Assembly: GCF_024124545.1 (NCBI RefSeq)
Contig: NZ_JAMXSF010000024.1
Location: 1-59,290 of the forward strand
DNA length: 59,290 bases
Origin: Pseudoalteromonas sp. XMcav2-N
GTDB lineage: Bacteria; Pseudomonadota; Gammaproteobacteria; Enterobacterales; Alteromonadaceae
Reading direction: 5' to 3'
This document shows positions 1 through 6,294 of the stretch, piece after piece (the stretch's first letter is position 1; each line of letters starts with the position of its first letter). A model generated the notes under the pieces. That model searched no databases, was not told the origin of the DNA, and saw only the letters and a program-made list of their open reading frames with translations. The position numbers and the translations under genes are program-made.

Positions 1-1
1 C

Positions 2-94
2 GTTCCAATCGCGATGGACGAAGGTCTACGTTTCGCGATCCGTGAAGGTGGCCGTACAGTTGGTGCTGGTGTTGTAGCTACAATCGTAGAATAA
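2..94 (+). CDS. tuf: Elongation factor Tu, C-terminal end (partial)
   Basis: Only the last 30 codons and the stop are inside the window; the gene enters from the left. The reading frame gives the invariant EF-Tu C-terminus (AMDEGLRFAIREGGRTVGAG followed by VVATIVE). EF-Tu delivers aminoacyl-tRNA to the ribosome as a GTP complex; this piece is the end of domain 3. A strong Rho-independent terminator follows. Oddly, the last codons of this gene reappear twice downstream in degraded form. Which tuf copy this is (tufA or tufB) cannot be told from the fragment. Confidence 0.97.
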   Translation, partial: VPIAMDEGLRFAIREGGRTVGAGVVATIVE

Positions 95-118
95 TCTACA
101 GATTGCAGTAACACTGTG

Positions 119-155
119 AAAAGGTCGTTTCCTTGTAAAAGGTGCGGCCTTTTTT
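119..155 (+). terminator. tuf Rho-independent terminator (first of three)
   Basis: A stem AAAAGGTCG / CGGCCTTTT (one G-U pair) is closed by a loop of about 16 nt and followed by a T run, just after the tuf stop codon. Two related terminators follow at 348 and 703. Confidence 0.85.
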
Positions 156-213
156 AATGCCTGAAGTATGAGAAAAGTAGCGAGTTCAGTTAAACTGGCT
201 CACTTCACCTTGC

Positions 214-256
214 GCAAAGGAAATGCCAGTGCAAGCACTGTGTCATTATCCTTTGC
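214..256. repeat. Long hairpin repeat, copy 1
   Basis: Nested inverted repeats: outer arms GCAAAGGA / TCCTTTGC enclose CAGTGC-AA-GCACTG. The same structure recurs at 572-614. It could be an RNA hairpin or a cruciform; no known element is recognised. Confidence 0.6.
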
Positions 257-347
257 ACTATAGGTGGCTCTCTCTACAGGGTAATGTTGGTGCTAGTTGC
301 AACTATCGTTGAGTAATATCGACTTTAGTTAATGCAATAAGCATTAT

Positions 348-376
348 AAAAAAAGGTCACTTCGGTGGCCTTTTTT
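348..376 (+). terminator. Second tuf-type terminator, in the repeat array
   Basis: Stem AAAAGGTCAC / GTGGCCTTTT (one G-U) closed by a stable TTCG tetraloop and followed by T6. It lies behind a degraded copy of the tuf 3' end. The stem remains foldable although the coding relic before it has decayed. Confidence 0.8.
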
Positions 377-453
377 AATGCCTGAAGTATGGCGATGGAA
401 AATGCGGTGTGGAAGTACATCTATGTAGCGACGCCCATCGCGCATCCGTGCGC

Positions 454-558
454 TCACCTCCTCGTGCTGAGAAGCGGTGGTGACTCCAGGCTTCCTGCCT
501 TACGCTCTTCGAGCCAGCGTAGCTGTTCAAAAATATTCCAGATATTTTTGTCGTTCAT
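454..558 (-). other. Repeat-borne mini-ORF, 34 codons
   Basis: On the minus strand this reads MNDKNIWNIFEQLRWLEER and continues to residue 34. A sister copy at 718-888 starts MNDKSIWHIFEQLCWLAER. The frame is kept in both copies with mostly conservative differences, but no Shine-Dalgarno or promoter was seen and both lie inside the repeat array. It is either part of a dispersed repeat or a very small gene; a protein is unproven. Confidence 0.25.
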
Positions 559-571
559 TCGTCGCCCTTGC

Positions 572-614
572 GCAAAGGAAATGCCAGTGCAAGCACTGTG
601 TCATTACCCTTTGC
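572..614. repeat. Long hairpin repeat, copy 2
   Basis: Near-identical to the hairpin at 214-256: outer arms GCAAAGG / CCTTTGC and the same inner palindrome CAGTGC-AA-GCACTG. Confidence 0.6.
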
Positions 615-702
615 ACGATAGGTAGCGCCTTCCACAGGGTAATGTAGGTGCTTGTAGCTACAATCGTTGTGTAATCAACAGTAGTGATGCAATAAGCATT
701 GT

Positions 703-741
703 AAAAAAGGCCGTTCTCTAATTAAGAGTGTGGCCTTTTTT
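703..741 (+). terminator. Third tuf-type terminator, in the repeat array
   Basis: Stem AAAAAAGGCC / GGCCTTTTTT with an inner TCTCT/AGAGT extension, behind the second degraded tuf 3' end. It could act in both directions because A and T runs flank the stem. Confidence 0.8.
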
Positions 742-888
742 AATACCTGAAATATGAGAATGGATAGTTCTGTTTGGAAGTACATCCATGTAGCGGCGTC
801 CATCGCGCATCTCGATAATTGCTCTAGCCTTGCGCTCTGCGAGCCAGCACAGCTGTTCAAAAATATGCCAGATACTTTTGTCGTTCAT
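718..888 (-). other. Repeat-borne mini-ORF, 56 codons
   Basis: Minus-strand frame starting MNDKSIWHIFEQLCWLAER, the sister of the 34-codon frame at 454-558, extended by residues such as RDGRRYMDVLPNR before running through the terminator repeat. Its C-terminal part is encoded by the terminator stem, which argues against a genuine protein. Confidence 0.2.
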
Positions 889-969
889 TGTTCGCCTTTT
901 GCACGAGAGCATGGCCAATGCAAAGAGATAAATATCTTTGTGAGCAATGAAGAATCACGCAGGTAAATA

Positions 970-1182
970 TTAATAGTTAGTTAGATATTTTTTAATGTGA
1001 CTGCAAAGTGCTATGATTAATATTATTGATTTTAAAATCATTTTTGATTTTTATATTTACAATCATTAAACATTGATTGTGAATGTTGCGAGTGTGAAAG
1101 TGATTGGTATTTGAGTGTTGAATTTCTTGGTGGAAAATCGTTCGGTTATTTGCTTTTCCTGAATGTATAATGAACATTTAAA
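970..1182. other. AT-rich spacer without a recognisable gene
   Basis: Very AT-rich stretch between the repeat array and the promoter at 1183. It holds a weak hairpin (CAATCA / TGATTG near 1061-1081) and short frames with no ribosome binding site. Nothing else was seen. Confidence 0.6.
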
Positions 1183-1210
1183 TTGACATAATTGTACCTA
1201 TATGTATAAT
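1183..1210 (+). promoter_or_regulatory. Consensus sigma-70 promoter for the lipoprotein gene
   Basis: Perfect -35 TTGACA and perfect -10 TATAAT separated by 16 bases; the start point would be near 1217, about 28 bases before the lipoprotein start codon. A double-consensus promoter suggests strong or constitutive expression, or silencing by an AT-binding protein given the AT-rich upstream DNA. Confidence 0.75.
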
Positions 1211-1244
1211 TTTAGTAGGTTTTTTAATATAAAGATAAATGGAA

Positions 1245-1604
1245 ATGAAATACTCAATTATCCCTGCTGCCGCACTAGTTATGTTATCTGGCTGTGCAAG
1301 TATTGTGACCTCTGATGTACAAACTATTCAGGTAACTACCAACACAGGTAAAACTGTTGAAGTGAGTGCTGATGGCAATAAATCTGATACTCCTGGTAGC
1401 ATTCAGGTACTGAGAAACGGTCAGGACAAAGTGATCAGAACAACCGCTGCGGGCTGTGCTGCGGAAACACCAGTACAGAAAAAAGTAGCACCTGCATTCT
1501 TCGGTAATGTCATTCTTGGTGGTCTGCTAGGTTCAACCACAGATGCCTCTACTGGTAAAATGTGGGACTATGCGGATAGCGTAGAAATCCAGTGTGATAA
1601 CTAA
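1245..1604 (+). CDS. Small exported lipoprotein, function unknown
   Basis: 119 residues with a type II signal peptide: MKYSIIPAAALVMLSGC, where LSGC is the lipobox and the Cys is the lipidated residue. The mature part begins ASIVTSDVQTIQVTTN, a pattern common in small Gram-negative envelope lipoproteins. A segment with glycine-rich FFGNVILGGLLGS near residues 87-99 may be membrane-associated. An upstream in-frame ATG at 1239 would add two residues (ME); the internal ATG gives the more typical signal peptide. The following DUF4105 gene begins 14 bases after the stop, so the two probably form an operon from the consensus promoter upstream. Confidence 0.75.
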   Translation: MKYSIIPAAALVMLSGCASIVTSDVQTIQVTTNTGKTVEVSADGNKSDTPGSIQVLRNGQDKVIRTTAAGCAAETPVQKKVAPAFFGNVILGGLLGSTTDASTGKMWDYADSVEIQCDN

Positions 1605-1618
1605 GCTGTAGTTCAAGT

Positions 1619-3400
1619 ATGAAACAAATAATAAGCTGTTTTATAACAGCTTTTTTTTTATTCTCTGTTCAGGTTACCGCGAGTACCACGGAGTCACTGG
1701 AGCGCCTTGCGCAATCAAAACACTGGCATCTGTTATTACATCTTGACGGTAATGGCGCGCCTCAGATCACAGACCCTCATTTCATTCTATCCACTCAATC
1801 TGGCCGCTTTTCAGCAAAAGCAGAATTAGATAAAACACGGCTGCTGATGGACGAAGACATCAACCGGGCTTACTGCCAGTTTCCTGCGCGGGTGACTTTA
1901 ATAGCGCAAGCGACTGGTCGAGTACTCCCTGCTGATGTTGTGCAACATTGCCCAGAGTTAAAGCAGTTTCTGGATTATGTGCCCTTCGATTCATTAACCC
2001 TGGTTTTTGCTTCTGAAGTTGTGACGTCTGCATCCAGTATGATGGGGCACATCTTTTTCAAAGCTGAAGGTAAAAACCACAAAGGGACAGATGTAGCCCA
2101 CTCTTTGGCTTATTTCACAGAAATTACCACGTTCAACCCATTTAAACTGCTGGTTGAGAGTACTTATACTGGTATGCCCGGTTTCTTCTCCGTACGTCCT
2201 TTTGCTAAAGATTTGGTTAAATACCGTGATGTTGAACAACGCAGTTTATGGCAGTATAAACTAAAGGCACAACCAGAAAAGTTATCTCTACTCCAGCTGC
2301 ATTTGTGGGAGCTTAAGGGCAAAGAGCTGGTATACTATTTCCAGTCTTACAATTGCGCCACTATGACACTTGAACTGCTGGCACTGCTGAACACGGATAT
2401 CCTGGCTGAAAAAGGCGGCATTGTGTCACCGCTGGATGTTGTCAAAGCGGCTAAAAAGCACCAGCAAGTGGATACTATCTATGTCGACGCATCCGACTTA
2501 TGGCTTGTGCATGCCATTTCAGATGAGTTACCGGCTTCTAACCTTGCCAGGTTGAATAGGTTATTAGAAAACAATCCCGCGGAGATGGCCCAAATCTCAC
2601 TCTCCCCCCTTGAAAAAGAGTACCTGACGAAATCCTTCAAGTATATTTCTGGGCCTGAACTTAGTGGGAGGGCTTATGAACAGCTTCTTGATGAAGTCGA
2701 TCAACATCAGCTGAACCTTATGCATCATAAGATGCCGACTAAAGCGCCCCAAGATTCATCTTTCGATCTGCGGTATGCCAGACAAAGAAACGGTCATGAT
2801 GTCGTAAAATTAGGCTGGTTGCCAGCAGGTCACTTTTTGCAGAGTGATACCCGTCAGTACCTGTCTGAATCCGAGTTGCAAATGGGTTATACCGTACTGG
2901 CTTATGATGTCGATGCACAAAGTGTTAGTCTGGACGAGTTAACCTTGTACAAAGCGCGTTCTCTGGCTGCTTCTTTGCCTGCCTTTTCACAATTATCATC
3001 GGAAGTTTACTTTGGTTATCGGCCGCATAAAACTCATCAGCTAGACGAAAAACCGTTGCTGGAACTCTCAGGTCTTGCCGGCAAATCGTATCAGTTACAT
3101 CGGGATGTATTAGGTTATTGGATGCTGGGTGGCGGTTTGACATCAGATGTGCGTCATACCCGAGGGTATATCAAAGCCATTGCAGGCTTGACTGCGGATT
3201 TATTGGTTGACAGTAAGTTTACGCTGGAGCTAGGTACAACCAGTGGCGCCGTCTCTCAGGCAAGTCGCAGCAACTATCTAAATGCTTCCTTTAGCTGGTT
3301 TAAGACGCAGGACAGCATGCTCAACCTGTCTTATAAGCTAGAGCGCAATAGTACCTTCGAAAACCACGAAGTGGGCATACAGTTTGTTCAGCACTACTAA
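1619..3400 (+). CDS. DUF4105 / Lnb N-terminal-like periplasmic protein
   Basis: 593 residues with a signal peptide (hydrophobic core FITAFFLFSVQV, cleavage after about residue 21). The central region has the family hallmarks: SSMMGHIFFKAEG with a conserved His near residue 143 and YNCATMTLELL with a conserved Cys near residue 245, the likely Cys-His catalytic pair of this papain/NlpC-like fold. The C-terminal third is rich in beta-strand-like alternation and ends VGIQFVQHY, as expected for a membrane-facing barrel-like region. Related proteins are exported, and some are linked to lipoprotein N-acyl transfer (Lnb in Gram-positives); the substrate here is unknown. It probably shares a transcript with the lipoprotein just upstream. 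Confidence 0.8.
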   Translation: MKQIISCFITAFFLFSVQVTASTTESLERLAQSKHWHLLLHLDGNGAPQITDPHFILSTQSGRFSAKAELDKTRLLMDEDINRAYCQFPARVTLIAQATGRVLPADVVQHCPELKQFLDYVPFDSLTLVFASEVVTSASSMMGHIFFKAEGKNHKGTDVAHSLAYFTEITTFNPFKLLVESTYTGMPGFFSVRPFAKDLVKYRDVEQRSLWQYKLKAQPEKLSLLQLHLWELKGKELVYYFQSYNCATMTLELLALLNTDILAEKGGIVSPLDVVKAAKKHQQVDTIYVDASDLWLVHAISDELPASNLARLNRLLENNPAEMAQISLSPLEKEYLTKSFKYISGPELSGRAYEQLLDEVDQHQLNLMHHKMPTKAPQDSSFDLRYARQRNGHDVVKLGWLPAGHFLQSDTRQYLSESELQMGYTVLAYDVDAQSVSLDELTLYKARSLAASLPAFSQLSSEVYFGYRPHKTHQLDEKPLLELSGLAGKSYQLHRDVLGYWMLGGGLTSDVRHTRGYIKAIAGLTADLLVDSKFTLELGTTSGAVSQASRSNYLNASFSWFKTQDSMLNLSYKLERNSTFENHEVGIQFVQHY

Positions 3401-3485
3401 TCGTAAGGTGACTTAATTATTGCCCTATTGTGTATCCAGTGCTTCACTTAATCGGTAACTGACATTTTTATTGATGGGTGTATTT

Positions 3486-4289
3486 ATGGCATTAATTTCC
3501 AATAACAGGGCTGGCACTTTTTGCTGGACTGAATTGTGTTCAAGTAACTGGCAGGAAGCGAAAGCTTTTTATACACAGTTATTTAATTGGGGCTTTGAGG
3601 ATCAGTCGATTGGCGAGGGCGCCTACTATACTATGCTGCAAAAGCACAATGATGATATTGCTGCTATGTATCAGATGATGCCGCAACAAAAAGAAGCGGG
3701 AGCGCAAAGTCAGTGGCTTAGCTACATCGCAGTGGACAATGTGGATGAAATGGCAGAGCGAGCCGTTGCACTCGGCGCAGAGATTATTGCCGGCCCACAT
3801 GATGTGCCGTCAGCTGGCAGGATGGTCATGTTGCGGGAGCCCGCAGAAGGCGCGCATTTTGCGCTGTGGCAGGCTAAAGAGCACATTGGCTGTAAGCGTG
3901 AACTGGAAGCCAATGTGCCCTATTGGCATGAGTTGGCAACACGTAATAGTCAAAAAAGCAGGGCGTTTTACAGCGCATTGTTAGGGTGGCAGGCGCAAGA
4001 TAAACCCATGGAAGGTATGGATTATGTGTTGTTTAGCGCACGCGATACGGTGGTTGCAGGCATGCTGCAGATGACCGAGGAGTGGGGAGATGAGATCCCG
4101 GCGCACTGGATGACTTATTTTGCGGTGCTAGATTGTGATGCAATGGCAGCGAAAGCCAAAGAGCTCGGTGGTCAGGTGTGTGTACCACCAACAGATATTC
4201 CTCAGGTTGGTCGCTTTGCTGTGATCACTGACCCTCAGGGGGCGGTTTTTTCCGTTATTCAGTCTGTTATGCATGAGATTGAGCCCTAA
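3486..4289 (+). CDS. Two-domain VOC (glyoxalase/bleomycin-resistance fold) protein
   Basis: 267 residues made of two vicinal-oxygen-chelate modules, about residues 8-120 and 130-262. Each opens with a short F/Y-W-x-E/H-L segment (GTFCWTELCSSNWQEAKAFY; VPYWHELATRNSQKSRAFY) and ends with a P-Q/E-G-A-x-F-x-x strand (DPQGAVFSVIQ). Such tandem proteins are predicted metal-dependent lyases, isomerases or dioxygenases, or binding proteins; the substrate cannot be told. Upstream starts at 3471 (TTG) and 3474 exist; the ATG at 3486 matches the usual N-terminus of the family better. Confidence 0.8.
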   Translation: MALISNNRAGTFCWTELCSSNWQEAKAFYTQLFNWGFEDQSIGEGAYYTMLQKHNDDIAAMYQMMPQQKEAGAQSQWLSYIAVDNVDEMAERAVALGAEIIAGPHDVPSAGRMVMLREPAEGAHFALWQAKEHIGCKRELEANVPYWHELATRNSQKSRAFYSALLGWQAQDKPMEGMDYVLFSARDTVVAGMLQMTEEWGDEIPAHWMTYFAVLDCDAMAAKAKELGGQVCVPPTDIPQVGRFAVITDPQGAVFSVIQSVMHEIEP

Positions 4290-4324
4290 TCAGACGTCAC
4301 CAGAACGCCTTTGCTATCCGGGCA

Positions 4325-5050
4325 TTAGTCCAGAGAGATAAGTTGCCCCTGGCAGCGAGCAAAGGCATTTTGCAGCCGTGAGACATAGTGTTTGAGTTCA
4401 CCATTTTTTCTGATGGCTTTAATGCGAGCACTGAGTTTTGGCACCAAAGCACGGTGTTTCTTATGGACATAGTGGTACACGGTAAAAGTACTTTCGTCGG
4501 CAACTTTACTATACAGAGTCGACAAGCCAGACTCACACAACGAACCCAGAGCATATTTGTCGGTAACCAGGATGCGACTTATACGACCACGGCTCAGAGC
4601 CTGATAGGCCGAAATATTGTTTTGCACCGGATTGCAGTTGAGCTGGTGTTGCTCACAATACCATACGGCAATTAAGTTGCCGGCGATAATCGCTAAGTCT
4701 GTTTCATTGGACAATTCACAGTGCTTCGGCGCCGTACATAACAGCATGAGCCTGAGTTCACTCAGAGGCGCTGGCACAGCAATTAAATTTGGATAACGCG
4801 CACCAACTAACCCGACACGCCCGGCTTCCGCATCCAGCTCCCCATCATTCACCAACTGCAGGCCTCGTTCACTGGGCAGGAATTCAAACTCAGGGCGAAT
4901 GCCCACGGGGGCGTATATCGCAGTGAACATTGCGGTGATTTGTTGTTGTCCCAGGCTGTATGACAGGGCCTCACTGACATTAACACGATAGGTGTTTGCC
5001 TGAACTACAGGCAGCCATAGCAAAGCAAGCACGAGCAGGTAGTTTGGCAA
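4325..5050 (-). CDS. Periplasmic family-3 solute-binding-like protein
   Basis: 241 residues with a signal peptide (LLVLALLWLPVVQA, cut near residue 18) and a type-II periplasmic binding fold. The pattern SYSLGQQQITAMFTAIYAPVG, then ELDAEAGRVG, then a second lobe with ALSRGRISRILVTDKYALGS, resembles the polar-amino-acid-binding family. No permease or ATPase gene is adjacent, so it may serve a distant transporter or act as a sensor; many orphan copies occur in marine gammaproteobacteria. A similar orphan protein is encoded at 30686-31504. Confidence 0.75.
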   Translation of the reverse strand: MPNYLLVLALLWLPVVQANTYRVNVSEALSYSLGQQQITAMFTAIYAPVGIRPEFEFLPSERGLQLVNDGELDAEAGRVGLVGARYPNLIAVPAPLSELRLMLLCTAPKHCELSNETDLAIIAGNLIAVWYCEQHQLNCNPVQNNISAYQALSRGRISRILVTDKYALGSLCESGLSTLYSKVADESTFTVYHYVHKKHRALVPKLSARIKAIRKNGELKHYVSRLQNAFARCQGQLISLD

Positions 5051-5177
5051 GACTGTACTCCCTAAACTGACACTCTATAAAAGTAGCAGAACCTGCCAGG
5101 GCTGAAAGTAATCGCCGTAATCTATAGAATGGTCGTCATGCCAATATGAGCGAAGGTGCTCAAATGAGGAGGAAGAT

Positions 5178-5843
5178 ATGTCAAAACATGTGGTGATCAC
5201 CGGCGCAAATCGCGGGATTGGCCTGGAATTATGCCGACAATACTTAGCTGCCGGTGATCAGGTCACGGCGGTGGTACGTCGTCGCTCCGAAGCATTAAAG
5301 TCTTTGGATGTTACTGTTATTGAGGGCATTGATGTTAGCGTGCCAGAAGATATCGAGACTTTATCAACTGCGCTTACAAATCAGAAGATAGATATTCTGA
5401 TTAATAATGCCGGTATTTTCCGTAACGAGTCACTTGCCCAAATGGATTTTGCAACGCTGGAGAAGCAGCTCATGGTCAATGCCGTTGCACCGGTACGGGT
5501 AACGCATGCGTTACAGGGCAATCTGCCTGAAGGAAGTAAGGTGGCAATGATCACCAGTCGTATGGGCTCTATTGCAGATAATGGTTCGGGTGCCTATATT
5601 GGCTACCGGATGTCTAAAGCGGCCTTAAATGCGGCGGGTGTTAGCCTGGCACATGAGCTAAAACCGCGTGGAGTATCGGTGGCGCTGCTTCACCCCGGGT
5701 TTGTACAAACTGAAATGGTCAACTATGCCGGTGATATCTCGCCTTCTGAAGCGGCCCAACGCTTGGTTAAGCGCATCGATGAGCTGACGCTTGAGACCAG
5801 TGGTGGGTTCTGGCACTCCAATGGTGATCGCCTGCCCTGGTAA
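5178..5843 (+). CDS. SDR-family oxidoreductase (C-factor-like)
   Basis: 221 residues, a complete classical short-chain dehydrogenase/reductase. Cofactor motif TGANRGIG at residues 8-15, NNAG at 76-79, catalytic Ser127 in TSRMGS, and YRMSK (Tyr143, Lys147). It belongs to the short C-factor-like group that reduces carbonyl compounds with NAD(P)H; its substrate is unknown. A strong ribosome binding site (GAGGAGG) precedes the ATG. It stands alone as a transcription unit facing away from the binding-protein gene. Confidence 0.88.
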   Translation: MSKHVVITGANRGIGLELCRQYLAAGDQVTAVVRRRSEALKSLDVTVIEGIDVSVPEDIETLSTALTNQKIDILINNAGIFRNESLAQMDFATLEKQLMVNAVAPVRVTHALQGNLPEGSKVAMITSRMGSIADNGSGAYIGYRMSKAALNAAGVSLAHELKPRGVSVALLHPGFVQTEMVNYAGDISPSEAAQRLVKRIDELTLETSGGFWHSNGDRLPW

Positions 5844-5913
5844 GCGGGACACCTTTGACTAGCAAAGTTGTGCTAAACTTGCGGCAGGTATTTGCATAAA
5901 TGAGCTAACTTTC

Positions 5914-6294
5914 ATGGAACTTCAAGAAAACACCCCACTGAACCTGCCTTTGTTTAAACTGGACGATAATCTGGCCGAGCGGGATATGGGGCAGCCAGAT
6001 CTGACATTAGAAGTCATTCTGGATGCCAACCTGCTGGCGAACTTGTGCCAGAATCCAGCGCCTGAGCAAAGTGTTAGCATTCCACTTGAGGGGTATCAGA
6101 TCAGCAATATTGAGCAGCAAGTGGCTGAAGTTCTGAGCCAGGGCCATCAGGCGCAGTTGCTGCTCAACCATGGCCCAGTACTGAGCGCCGTGTTAAGTTG
6201 CGAAAGTCAGGCGATGTTTGTCTCTCCGCCCATGGAAATGATGCCCACGTTTGACCTGGGGCTGGATGATGAAGATGACGAAGAGGGCGCATAA
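5914..6294 (+). CDS. Unknown acidic protein coupled to cti
   Basis: 126 residues, not recognised. No signal peptide or membrane segment. The middle (QISNIEQQVAEVLSQGHQAQ) looks helical and the C-terminus is strikingly acidic (DLGLDDEDDEEG). Its TAA stop overlaps the ATG of cti by one base, so the two are almost certainly translated from one mRNA by coupling. This suggests a role connected with membrane-lipid isomerisation or its control, but that is inference from position only. Confidence 0.7.
   Translation: MELQENTPLNLPLFKLDDNLAERDMGQPDLTLEVILDANLLANLCQNPAPEQSVSIPLEGYQISNIEQQVAEVLSQGHQAQLLLNHGPVLSAVLSCESQAMFVSPPMEMMPTFDLGLDDEDDEEGA

Larger units (their letters stand above)
61..930 (+). repeat. 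Tandem array of decayed tuf 3' ends with terminators
   Basis: Three tandem units share the same order of parts. Each has the last ~35 bases of tuf (intact at 61-94, degraded from ~282 and ~641), a terminator ending GGCCTTTTTTAAT.CCTGAA, then a segment holding a long hairpin. In units 1 and 2 the hairpin segment is nearly identical over about 50 bases (214-256 and 572-614). Units 2 and 3 add a shared ~190-base segment (about 380-560 and 755-890), including GGAAGTACATC.ATGTAGCG and AGCTGTTCAAAAATAT. Unit lengths differ (~220, ~360, ~290), so the copies are old and have lost or gained internal blocks. No functional protein is encoded on the plus strand. Confidence 0.8.

Noticed and set aside
389..625. 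Plus-strand frames inside the tuf relic array
   Set aside because: They cross repeats and terminators, lack ribosome sites and are not kept between repeat copies.
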